Assembly (NCBI RefSeq): GCF_001039355.2
Contig: NW_019774892.1
Coordinates: forward strand, 238,724-298,723
Origin: Lingula anatina
Lineage: Eukaryota; Brachiopoda; Lingulata; Lingulida; Lingulidae
Reading direction: 5' to 3'
DNA length: 60,000 nucleotides
Shown piece after piece: positions 49,001 to 54,696 of this stretch. Made by a program: the position numbers and the translations under genes. The notes under the pieces were generated by a model. That model saw only the letters and a program-made list of their open reading frames with translations, had not been told where the DNA came from and ran no database searches. Every line of letters begins with the position of its first letter. Within the stretch, counting starts at the first letter, position 1.

Positions 49001-51398
49001 CTTGGGATGACCAGGTTAACATCCAGTACACAGAGACAGTCTATAGGTAAGTTCTTTTAGATTATCACAAATACAAGTACTGTGCATTTATATTATCTTT
49101 TCTTTCCATTTAGTTTATTGGCCTCTGTGGTTGAATATAACAAGTTTCTTATTTCATACACCTGCATATGAAAATTCAAGTATGTTTAATATTATAAACA
49201 CTAGGAATATAACACGTTTTGTGAAGTTTATTTTGACAAAGAAGGTAGCAGTAATTCTGTGGTGAAAATATATTAACAGGGTCTGTCAGTGGTAGTGTCC
49301 CTGAGACAACTGTGTACTCTGTGACACCGACTGACATCCCCCCACTGCCGGTCAGCCAGCACATCAATGTGCGTCCAGAAACTGAGCTGTCCAGGTTTTC
49401 TAAGGAGGTGACCAGTGTCAATTACCTGGGTTTTACAGCCAATCACCAGACGCCAATGTATGCTCTGTTGGAGAAAGAACAGGAGGCTGCCAGGTAGAAA
49501 GGATGAGCTGAAAGTGTTACATGTGCTGATTAGCTGTTTTAAGGTTTTTTTATATGTATATTTTAGATCATTTTTGCATCAGAAAGTTGATAACTCCCTA
49601 AAAGTTCTTAAAAGATATTTTACAAAAGACTGTTATCGTTTTATATCTGTTTAAAATTTCAAATTAAGAAATAATTTTTCCCAACCCAAGTTTGGAGATA
49701 AAGAAAATTCTATTTTCATTTCCAGAGAGCGTATATCCCAGATGGTGGACAATGCTAAAATTCAGTGCCGTCGAGACATCCTGTGGAACAGACTCCTGGT
49801 CAGTGATGTCAGGGAGGATGATAAGCGCAAGGGGAGGAGTGACACTGAGGAGAGCCGAGGAGACAGGGTGAGGACACTGTTCAAATTTCATTAATATGTT
49901 GAAGATATTTTTGATATCATATGTTCATTGATATTATATATTAAGTTAAAACTCCAAAAAATTAAATTGGGCAATTACAGATGCCACTGGTTATTTTACC
50001 ATCAACATGCGCAATGATGACTTCTTTGATTTATTGTCAATGAGTTCTTACTAAATTGTGCAACAGCAAAACTAGCATGCACACATATAAATGGTTTCTG
50101 GTCATCTGTCAGTGTTCAGGAATATGAACGACATTGATTGACTTTTCTGTATTGAATACCTAATCTGTGCATTGTTTTGCTTGGTTTAAAACTGTTCTTT
50201 CCCATACTTCAGCTGTCAGATTTCATGTCAAATGATTAACCATAATATAAACCTTTTTAATTACTTTATATTGAACACTAATATTCCAGCAACTGATGAT
50301 GAAGCTAAGTTTCGCGGAGTTCATGGAGCTCTTGGAGGTGGTCCACAAAGTACCCTTGGGGGACATTGACAGCAGGTTGATAGCCTTCAAGAACATGAGT
50401 ATCCAGTGGTTTCAGGGTCTAGCACGGGTCCTCATGGCCAAACCTGATTATGTAGATAATCACAGATATTTTGTTAGTCAGGACCAACATGTGCAGCATG
50501 TGGTAGGTGAAATAGCAGGGCTCTTTGACATCACACATTTCAAATATTCATGAAATACATGAATATTTTTAACTTGTACAAGTTCTTTGTGCTATTCATA
50601 ATAACAAAAAAGAAAAAAAAGGAGTAAATGGTTACAGCAATAAATGTGATTTCTGTAATAAGCTCTTCCAAGGAGGTTATATTTCACTTATTTGTCTGTT
50701 TGTTTGTCACCAGCTTACTTAACTCAAAGGTCATGGGTGGATTTCAGGACAGGTCATAAATGGCTTACTAGTAATTAGATTTTGGTGATAATTAATTAAT
50801 TAGTTGGTAGATTGATTAATTAATTGATTAACTAATTAATTAATTGTTAATTTTTAGAAAATTAATTGTCTTGACTGAGGTCTGTACAATTTTGAGTGCT
50901 TTGAAATGTCTGGTTAATTATTTGTTTATCATTGCAGGCCATACCCAATCCTAACTACTTGGATACATTTATTTTATTGAGTCTGGATAAAATGAACAAC
51001 AAAGCAGTGAGTTTAAGCAATTTATTTATTGTTTGAATAAATATAAATAGTATGCACTATCAGTATTAACCATTGCCTTTGGTATATAAGCTGGGTCAGT
51101 TAAATGTTTTAAGATTTTCACAACAACTATTATGGTAAAAACATCATTCATGAATTTAGCAAATTGGCATGACAAAGATGATAATTGAAAAATCATTTTA
51201 ATGTGTTTACACATGCTGCCAAATATATTATCAGAAGTATGTCTGTTTCTCTCTCCCTAGGACTTATGTGCTGTGTATAGAGACACCGTGGAGGAATCAT
51301 CTGTCTCCAATCCTAGTCGCCCAGCACAAGCTATGCAGACACACATAGAGGGCTTCATCAATGCTTGCTGCTACCACATGTGGGCAGGCATCACCTAG
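1973..51398 (+). CDS. SZT2: SZT2, KICSTOR complex subunit (whole gene, 67 coding exons)
   Basis: Orthologue of human SZT2 (seizure threshold 2). In mammals SZT2 is the scaffold that joins KPTN, ITFG2 and KICS2 to GATOR1 on the lysosome, so that mTORC1 is shut off when amino acids are scarce. Landmarks shared with human SZT2, in order, include YRISRN (residue 20 on), [113 protein letters not shown] and GDIDSRL. The 67 exons total 11,889 coding nt and every junction keeps phase, ending at TAG 51396-51398. The start ATGG has A at -3. The predicted 3962 residues (3910 without the repeated exon) exceed the human protein of roughly 3400; much of the excess is in Ser/Glu-rich exons 24 and 34. Exon positions are in the block entries below. 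Confidence 0.95.
1988..3516 (+). other. SZT2 intron 1 (1.5 kb), nothing recognised
   Basis: Between GAC|GTAAGT and TTCCAG|ATC. A few short open frames exist on both strands, but none has splice context or recognisable sequence. A first intron beside a bidirectional promoter may hold regulatory sites; none is certain. Confidence 0.7.
6022..9549 (+). CDS. SZT2: SZT2 exons 7-12, vWA-like segment
   Basis: Exons: 6022-6184, 6319-6539, 6796-6914, 7320-7471, 7600-7696, 9415-9549. Residues about 245-340 read [19 protein letters not shown], then GIIIITDGV, and an alternating hydrophobic segment ending CSVLQIGSG. The I-T-D-G turn after a hydrophobic strand looks like a von Willebrand A-type Rossmann fold; that fold assignment is my inference, while the motif itself is conserved in human SZT2. 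Exons 9-12 hold HKALFGWKF, an [21 protein letters not shown] stretch and the [13 protein letters not shown] block. Intron 11 (7697-9414) is 1.7 kb, T-rich, and has no supported exon. Confidence 0.92.
9855..13442 (+). CDS. SZT2: SZT2 exons 13-21
   Basis: Exons: 9855-10010, 10274-10339, 10480-10680, 10975-11089, 11406-11605, 11845-12066, 12408-12486, 12792-12877, 13280-13442. Conserved blocks are [142 protein letters not shown] and [11 protein letters not shown]. The WQKW codons at the exon 14/15 junction require a GC-AG intron (10340-10479). Exon 21 contains an acidic [13 protein letters not shown] stretch. These exons encode roughly residues 506-935, one of the best conserved portions of the protein. 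Confidence 0.93.
10340..10479 (+). other. Non-canonical GC-AG intron (SZT2 intron 14)
   Basis: The 5' splice site reads ATG|GCAAGT and the acceptor TATGCAG|G. This is the only junction here that preserves Trp580-Gln-Lys-Trp583, conserved in human SZT2, and keeps the frame into exon 15. Using the GT three bases downstream would change phase and give Ala-Lys-Val instead. The remaining donor bases match the usual GC-AG consensus. It is the only non-GT donor I found in the gene. Confidence 0.82.
11103..11180 (+). pseudogene. Decayed tandem copy of the 3' part of SZT2 exon 16, inside intron 16
   Basis: Directly after exon 16 the intron repeats a degenerate version of the exon's last 75 or so bases: ATGACATCCAAGCCTCCCTG then TATGGTTTTTGAAGGCTGCC, matching exon bases from about 11016 (GTGACATCCAAGCCCCCATG, TATGGTGCTGAGGGTGGCC). 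It ends with AAATGAGGTTG, the counterpart of the exon's AATGAGGTAAC donor. Substitutions and small indels break the frame, and the donor GTAAC has become GTTGT. It looks like an old partial tandem duplication spanning the exon 16 donor. Confidence 0.75.
23471..23511 (+). other. AATAAA followed by A15: possible retroposed transcript end
   Basis: AATAAA at 23471-23476 is followed 20 bases later by fifteen A residues at 23497-23511. This is the arrangement expected at the 3' end of a retroposed cDNA. The preceding several hundred bases contain an open frame from 23084 to 23446 (120 codons) that I do not recognise. No target-site duplication was located with confidence, so chance in an AT-rich intron remains possible. 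Confidence 0.3.
24297..24642. mobile_element. TTAA-flanked miniature inverted-repeat element (346 bp)
   Basis: Left end TTAA followed by AGGGATAATAACTCTTC (24301-24317); right end is its perfect reverse complement (24622-24638) followed by TTAA (24639-24642). Perfect 17-bp terminal inverted repeats bordered by TTAA on both sides, with no transposase frame inside, indicate a non-autonomous DNA transposon. TTAA target duplications are characteristic of the piggyBac superfamily, though these termini do not start with the usual CCC. It lies within SZT2 intron 21. Confidence 0.75.
25742..25898 (-). mobile_element. 157-bp CAGTGTT-type MITE, copy 1
   Basis: Read on the minus strand this starts CAGTGTTCGAAATTAATGCT and runs through CTGGACCGTCTGCC, GGGGCAGATAACTTTCAGAA and TTTTCCCACCC to CCTAAGTGGCATATACTG. 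A clearly homologous sequence of the same length lies in opposite orientation at 56948-57103. The ends CAGT...ACTG form short inverted repeats. It has no coding capacity and sits 93 bp upstream of SZT2 exon 22. Confidence 0.7.
25992..29183 (+). CDS. SZT2: SZT2 exons 22-27, including the 1155-nt exon 24
   Basis: Exons: 25992-26098, 26381-26523, 26771-27925, 28139-28247, 28469-28630, 28949-29183. Exons 22-23 carry [15 protein letters not shown] and [19 protein letters not shown], which match human. Exon 24 (residues about 1019-1404) opens with a Pro/Gln/Ser-rich stretch ([14 protein letters not shown]), includes the conserved core [22 protein letters not shown], then a long Glu/Ser/Asp-rich, probably disordered region, and ends with [14 protein letters not shown] and [17 protein letters not shown]. 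Exon 27 has the conserved [16 protein letters not shown] near its end. Exon 27 may have an alternative upstream acceptor (see findings). Confidence 0.92.
29336..33242 (+). CDS. SZT2: SZT2 exons 28-34, including the Ser-rich 1015-nt exon 34
   Basis: Exons: 29336-29378, 29616-29900, 30299-30524, 31114-31176, 31506-31581, 31835-32020, 32228-33242. Exons 28-29 are acidic, then carry GGDSPSTS and [15 protein letters not shown], matching human FLHLTCSVR. Exon 30 has [14 protein letters not shown]. Exon 33 has [12 protein letters not shown] and [11 protein letters not shown]. Exon 34 (residues 1866-2204) starts with [22 protein letters not shown], then is low-complexity Ser/Thr/Asp-rich sequence with no recognised domain. 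It contains three RxRxxS motifs at residues 2147-2152, 2167-2172 and 2176-2181, and ends in phase 1. Confidence 0.91.
33459..33509 (+). CDS. SZT2: SZT2 exon 35, 51-nt symmetric cassette exon
   Basis: Seventeen codons beginning [10 protein letters not shown], flanked by TATAG| and |GTATAA. It enters and leaves in phase 1, so including or skipping it leaves the frame intact. Its start resembles the start of exon 36 ([10 protein letters not shown]), as if one arose by duplicating the other. The donor GTATAA is weaker than most in this gene, which together with the symmetric phase suggests alternative inclusion. Its reality as an exon rests on the frame, the splice signals and that similarity. 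Confidence 0.65.
34075..38037 (+). CDS. SZT2: SZT2 exons 36-45
   Basis: Exons: 34075-34219, 34946-35045, 35129-35252, 35462-35620, 35896-35995, 36186-36277, 36433-36482, 36629-36767, 37428-37552, 37873-38037. Exon 36 has [14 protein letters not shown], then [21 protein letters not shown]. Exons 37-39 continue with an acidic [10 protein letters not shown] and the Cys-containing [11 protein letters not shown]. Exon 40 is the near-invariant [19 protein letters not shown] followed by [15 protein letters not shown]. Exon 42 is only 50 nt ([17 protein letters not shown]), placed by phase and good splice sites. Exons 43-45 contain [32 protein letters not shown] and FIQRP. The exon 36 donor lies at the start of the intron 36 minisatellite. 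Confidence 0.9.
34205..34800 (+). repeat. Minisatellite grown out of the SZT2 exon 36/intron 36 junction
   Basis: About 18-20 imperfect tandem copies of a 25-33 bp unit (consensus roughly CATCTACTTCCACACCAG followed by GCAATATAACATGA). The first unit is the end of exon 36 itself with its donor: ATCTTCTTCCACACCAG|GTAATATAAC. Several internal copies keep GGTAAT (GT at 34403, 34552, 34613, 34674, 34730); others have GGCAAT or GACAAT. Neighbouring units recur in groups: TTCCTCACTAGGCAATATAA appears near 34331, 34490 and 34690, so multi-unit blocks were amplified. Copies become degenerate near 34740-34800. Confidence 0.9.
37653..37688 (+). repeat. T22-G14 homopolymer junction in SZT2 intron 44
   Basis: Twenty-two T residues (37653-37674) run directly into fourteen G residues (37675-37688). 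Such a switch is unusual; the G run could form a G-quadruplex, and the tract length is likely to be unreliable in the assembly. Confidence 0.85.
38249..41059 (+). CDS. SZT2: SZT2 exons 46-51
   Basis: Exons: 38249-38321, 38528-38695, 39007-39225, 39654-39808, 40297-40483, 40863-41059. Exon 48 has the conserved [20 protein letters not shown] followed by [20 protein letters not shown]. Exon 49 is Ser/Pro-rich ([13 protein letters not shown]). For exon 50 the acceptor at 40295-40296 was chosen because starting at the earlier AG (40269-40270) meets an in-frame TGA. Exon 51 has [20 protein letters not shown], matching the human segment after the GCPSLHS motif. All phases agree. Confidence 0.9.
39414..39590. 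mobile_element. Short element with inverted GGGG-GGAT-AGA-like ends, SZT2 intron 48
   Basis: The left end reads CAGTCAGGGGCAGATTTAGG; the right end, on the other strand, reads AAGGGGAGGATCCAGAAAT. The internal part contains a perfect 14-bp palindrome GTCTTCCGGAAGAC (39445-39458). Similar ends bound the repeat at 53298-53811, so both may be non-autonomous copies of one DNA-transposon group. No coding capacity. Exact borders and target duplication are not resolved. Confidence 0.4.
39981..40034. repeat. (AT)n microsatellite
   Basis: Uninterrupted alternating A and T for about 54 bp within SZT2 intron 49. No other content is evident. Confidence 0.95.
41060..43226 (+). other. SZT2 intron 51 (2.2 kb), nothing recognised
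   Basis: Phase 0 on both sides, with the protein continuing as [16 protein letters not shown]. Open frames here are short and lack conserved sequence. No repeat with clear borders was found. Confidence 0.75.
43227..44779 (+). CDS. SZT2: SZT2 exons 52-55
   Basis: Exons: 43227-43407, 43625-43797, 44010-44186, 44435-44779. Exon 52 has [19 protein letters not shown]. Exon 54 has [19 protein letters not shown] followed by [19 protein letters not shown] and GLFQHYSF, the counterpart of human MYLYNW, LVQWQNARSHL and LSQKLGLFHHY. Exon 55 has [29 protein letters not shown] and a basic/acidic helix ending [16 protein letters not shown], matching the human LFVTWQQR segment. All phases agree. Confidence 0.92.
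45157..45853 (+). repeat. Tandem block, copy 1 (about 697 bp, contains SZT2 exon 56)
   Basis: Nearly identical to 45880-46579. By eye I count about six substitutions and one 2-bp indel between the copies. It includes intronic DNA on both sides of exon 56 and ends at a single unresolved base N (45854) followed by a short (TTA)n run. Confidence 0.9.
45494..45649 (+). CDS. SZT2: SZT2 exon 56 (copy 1 of a duplicated 52-codon exon)
   Basis: Encodes [20 protein letters not shown] through STPHEENS, 156 nt, phase 0 at both ends, with acceptor TTATAG and donor GTAAGT. It corresponds to the single human segment [23 protein letters not shown]. A copy with one synonymous difference (ACA versus ACG, Thr) follows at 46219-46374. 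Either one exon is a genomic duplicate or the assembly holds both alleles side by side. Confidence 0.88.
45880..46579 (+). repeat. Tandem block, copy 2
   Basis: Second copy of the 45157-45853 block, displaced by about 723-725 bp. The roughly 1% divergence is in the range expected between alleles of an outbred marine invertebrate. The N and (TTA)n between the copies suggest an assembly join. Confidence 0.9.
46219..46374 (+). CDS. SZT2: SZT2 exon 57 (second copy of exon 56)
   Basis: Same 52 residues as exon 56, with intact splice sites and phase 0 at both ends. If real and constitutively spliced, SZT2 would contain a perfect 52-residue tandem repeat (residues 3246-3297 and 3298-3349). If the block is a haplotype artefact, this exon does not exist on either chromosome as a second copy. 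Confidence 0.5.
46716..51398 (+). CDS. SZT2: SZT2 exons 58-67 (C-terminal domain and stop)
   Basis: Exons: 46716-46972, 47307-47490, 47821-48031, 48320-48444, 48758-49046, 49280-49493, 49726-49867, 50290-50502, 50938-51006, 51261-51398. This is the best-conserved end of the protein. It includes [152 protein letters not shown] and [13 protein letters not shown]. The protein ends MWAGIT at TAG 51396-51398. All junctions are GT-AG and in phase. Confidence 0.94.
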
Positions 51399-52230
51399 AA
51401 ACAGATATCTTTTCCCAAGAAAAGATTTCTTATCAGAGGACATGTTTTAGGGGTTTGCTTAGGGGGTAACTTTATGCATTGATATAAAGTGAACTTGTTG
51501 ACTGATAAGCAAAATATGAAGACCTAATTTAAAACATTAAACCCTGTTAGCTGAAAGACTAATATTGTATAACACCACCAAGATTTGAGAATATGCATGT
51601 AGTTTCTTATTGTTGAGAAAAGATGATATATTTTATCCTGAAAAGAAATGGCAAAAAGATCTGAAATATGTTTTGATGCACTGTTTTGAATGTAAGCATC
51701 TAAAAAAGTTAACATTGAAAATAAAAGGTAAAGTTACTGTATTTTCGAGGAGTATTTTGCATCAATAATTTATCACCTCTGTTCCTTAGGAAGCTTTGAA
51801 CAGTTTAATTGCAGCATAAAATTTGTAAATAAGCTGAATTTTACAAGTAATATGTGAATATTGGTTCATACTTTATTTTATCCATTTGCTTGAATTGATC
51901 ACACCATTCGAATTGCTTGGCACATTGCCATGATATTTCATTTTAAGGAAGTGTGATGGTGGTCATACCTTAAATTATTGATAATAGTAGGCCAATACAG
52001 TTTACCAATTTGCAGTAAACTAATGTCATAGAAACTTGTATGCCAATAATTGTTCGGTTAACAGTTTTTGTGCACAAACTGTCTAAATTTTTTAAAGGAA
52101 ATTAAAGTAGCAACAATTCAGAAATGCAATATGAAAGATTGCAAGTAATTCATTGACTGTAAGTGTTGCTGTTTTTATATACAGGTAGTATTACTTCTTT
52201 CCCCCCACCCCCTTTTCAGAATTTAATAAA
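51399..52230 (+). terminator. SZT2 3' UTR with candidate poly(A) signals
   Basis: AATAAA occurs at 51719-51724 and again at 52225-52230, the latter after a C-rich tract. Either could end the transcript; the sequence alone does not decide. AT-rich, with no other feature seen. Confidence 0.5.
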
Positions 52231-52499
52231 TGTTTAAAAGTGAATTTATGTGTATGGGGGGTATAAGGTGGAAATTTATTGTTATAAGGTGCTTTTCACA
52301 TGTGCGTGAGATTTGAATGCATTATGTACAATTTGAAAATATAAAGTATAATGCTGATGTTTGTATCATATGTTTAAATATTTTCTTTAATGGGCTATTA
52401 AAATCAACTCTGTTTTGGTCTGTGCCCAGTCTTTATTTATTTATGTGTGGTAGGATGCAGTTGTATCATGTATTGCCAACATGCTCCGAGATCGTTATT

Positions 52500-52522
52500 A
52501 AAAAAAAAAAAAAAAAAAAAAA
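52500..52522 (+). repeat. A23 tract downstream of SZT2
   Basis: An uninterrupted run of A residues following CGAGATCGTTATT. It could be the tail of an old retroposed sequence, but no AATAAA sits at a suitable distance and no flanking duplication was seen. Confidence 0.6.
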
Positions 52523-52871
52523 CGAACAGCACTAATTACTTGTCTTGCACCACCTTAATACCTGTGCCACATTCAGCTCAGTTAAGCAAGTTAAAGGAAA
52601 GAATATAATTATAGACCTATCGTTGACAAAGATGGGCAATGTTTGATAACAGTATTAAAACTAACATTTACTAGTGCAATCACTGTGGGACAGAGCACCT
52701 CTACATTAATGATGATAGGCCTAATGATGGTTTTTGAGCCCTTAGAAAATTCAGGTTACGTAGATCATGGTTAACAACTATATATAAACATGGTCGATAG
52801 ACGAATTTAAGTTTTTAAAATCAACTGTGGTTAATGGGCATAACAACAAAATTCTGTGATCAGTCAGAGTT

Positions 52872-52961
52872 AAAAAAAACGTTATTCAAAGGAATATGTC
52901 AAATCCAAAGTGTAGGAAAAAAAAACGTTATTCAAAGGAATATGTCAAATCCAAAGTGTAG
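52872..52961. repeat. Perfect 45-bp tandem duplication
   Basis: Two adjacent copies of a unit beginning with A8 and containing CGTTATTCAAAGGAATATGT and CAAATCCAAAGTGTAGG. They are identical apart from A-run length and position, so the event is recent. Intergenic. Confidence 0.93.
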
Positions 52962-53297
52962 GCAATTTAAGAGCATAAAAGCAACATCACCACGGTTTCC
53001 CTGTGGTAAATTGTAATTTTTTCTACATATCACACCAATACCCAATCCATTTGTCCATTTGAAAAAAAAAATTCTCCAATTGAGGATAGGCGGCGCTCCC
53101 GACTCCTTAGTCAACTTATCAAATTTATATGAACTATTTTTAACATAAGTAACAATGTCAGCAACATTAACATGAAAACATTGTATAGGGGGAGAATCGA
53201 TGCAGGGGAGTAAAGATATGCTTGGGAGTAACGGTGCACGTACAGTACGTTGTATATTGCGGTAATTTTAGAGGGGTTGTATCGATGTGCCGGGTAG

Positions 53298-53583
53298 CAG
53301 GGGTGGATCCAGAATTATTTGAAGGGGGAGTCCGGAACGACAGCTAGGCCTCGTATGCGAAGCCGACCATCGTCCCCATGGTGTGGGATTCAGGTCCTGC
53401 TCAAGAGCCCCGAAAATTTTTTGGTGTTTTGGAGAGCAAATATGCCCTTTGATACAGTTTATAACTGTAATTTAGTTAGTCAAAATTCTAATTTCAAGAG
53501 GGAAATAATGGAGTGATATATTTTTCAAAAACCGAGGGGGGGGGGGTGTCAGGACCCCCCTCAGGAGTATCAATCCCTATCAG

Positions 53584-53642
<59 letters not shown>

Positions 53643-53811
53643 TTTTTTATTTTTTTTTTTTTTTTTTTTTNNNNNNNNNNNNNNNNNNNNNNNNNNNNNN
53701 NNNNNNNNNNNNNNNNNNNNNNNNNNNNNNNNNNNNNNNNNNNNNNNNNNNNNNNNNNNNNNNTGGGGGTCAGGACCCCCCTCACTCCCCCTCTAAATCC
53801 GCCAGTATTGG
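53298..53811. mobile_element. Interspersed repeat with inverted-type ends, (AT)n core and 93-N gap
   Basis: The left end reads GGGGTGGATCCAGA...GGGGGAGT (from 53300). The right end, read on the minus strand from about 53804, gives GGCGGATTTAGAGGGGGAGT, so the ends are imperfect inverted repeats of a non-autonomous element. The interior has a G-run, (TA)n and poly(T), then N at 53671-53763. GTCAGGACCCCCCTCA occurs on both sides of the gap. GAGTATCAATCCCTATCAG plus (TA)n also recurs, at 53565 and, just beyond the element's right end, at 53819. The assembly probably duplicated or failed to close this repeat. Confidence 0.55.
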
Positions 53812-53837
53812 TGAAAGGGAGTATCAATCCCTATCAG

Positions 53838-53885
<48 letters not shown>

Positions 53886-54020
53886 TTTAATAAGTTTTTT
53901 TTTTTCGTTTGTGGACGTTTATGGTGGTTAATTAGGCAGATCGATCCTACATGTAAATGTACATGTATAGTCTATGTCTTTGAGAAAGAGAGAGTGAAGA
54001 ATAAATTCAATATATTTGCT

Positions 54021-54040
54021 TAGAAGTACGCGTACTTCTA
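54021..54040. repeat. Perfect 20-bp palindrome
   Basis: TAGAAGTACGCGTACTTCTA is its own reverse complement. It lies about 75 bp to the left of a second inverted repeat and may belong to the same element. Confidence 0.95.
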
Positions 54041-54045
54041 TGGGG

Positions 54046-54200
54046 GGCGTCTCGATTGTCCGAAGGTTAATTGGTCCGAAAAACGGTAACATTTTTATCG
54101 GTTTTTTTAATCAAGGGTTCATTGGTCCGAAGGTTCTGTAGTGAACATTCGGACCAATGAACCTTCGGACTATTGAACCTTCGGACTATTGCTACGGCCC
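54046..54200. repeat. Repeats of a TTCGGACCAAT-type motif with a 16-bp hairpin
   Basis: The motif GGTCCGAAGGTT and its reverse complement occur several times. The arms GGTTCATTGGTCCGAA (54116-54131) and TTCGGACCAATGAACC (54148-54163) are perfect inverted repeats around a 16-base loop. This is probably a degenerate foldback or MITE fragment, with no coding capacity. Confidence 0.7.
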
Positions 54201-54400
54201 CCTTCTATGCTATTTGTAAGGACTTGTAATAAAAGATTTTCTTGTTTCACTTTGAGTGTCATTCTTTATCTCACTGAAAAGAGAGGGATGAAAAAATTAG
54301 ACTGTAGTTTGGATCTTAGTGCTGGTATATTCAAGATTTAAAAACGAAGTATAGGAAATCTGAAAAGCATCTCGGTCTGTTTTTATAATCTTGAGTAGAC

Positions 54401-54432
54401 CAAGGAGTTATAACAGATGTTATAACTCCTTG
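54401..54432. repeat. 14-bp perfect hairpin flanked by a direct repeat
   Basis: The arms CAAGGAGTTATAAC and GTTATAACTCCTTG surround the loop AGAT. The flanks TTGAGTAGACCAA (left) and TTGAGTAGACCAA (right) are direct repeats, so the hairpin looks like an inverted copy made by template switching. It lies about 255 bp upstream of the TXNDC9 start codon. Confidence 0.85.
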
Positions 54433-54685
54433 AGTAGACCAACTCGAAATTTGATAACGCGCGCACTCAGTTCCAAGATAAGCCAAAATGTCTAGAATTA
54501 TATTTGTGTATCAAAATGTGCATCAATCAATACCATAGATATTATGCTAGAGGTATTTAACGCAATCACGTTTTGCTCATTTAATCACATAAATAAGAAA
54601 TATGCCAAAATTATATTTTGTATTTGCTTGTACAATGACGATCTTCTGAATTTGAAGGCATCTTCTGGGCGCACCCTTTAGTTTA

Positions 54686-54696
54686 AATATGGCGGC
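54686..54696 (+). promoter_or_regulatory. YY1-type site over the TXNDC9 start codon
   Basis: AATATGGCGGC matches the YY1 consensus AAnATGGCGGC exactly and includes the ATG. YY1 sites overlapping the translation start are a known feature of some TATA-less housekeeping genes. The context also gives A at -3 and G at +4. Confidence 0.6.

Noticed and set aside
53513-53890. Long open frame across the N gap
   Set aside because: Made of (TA)n, poly(T) and unknown bases; not a gene.
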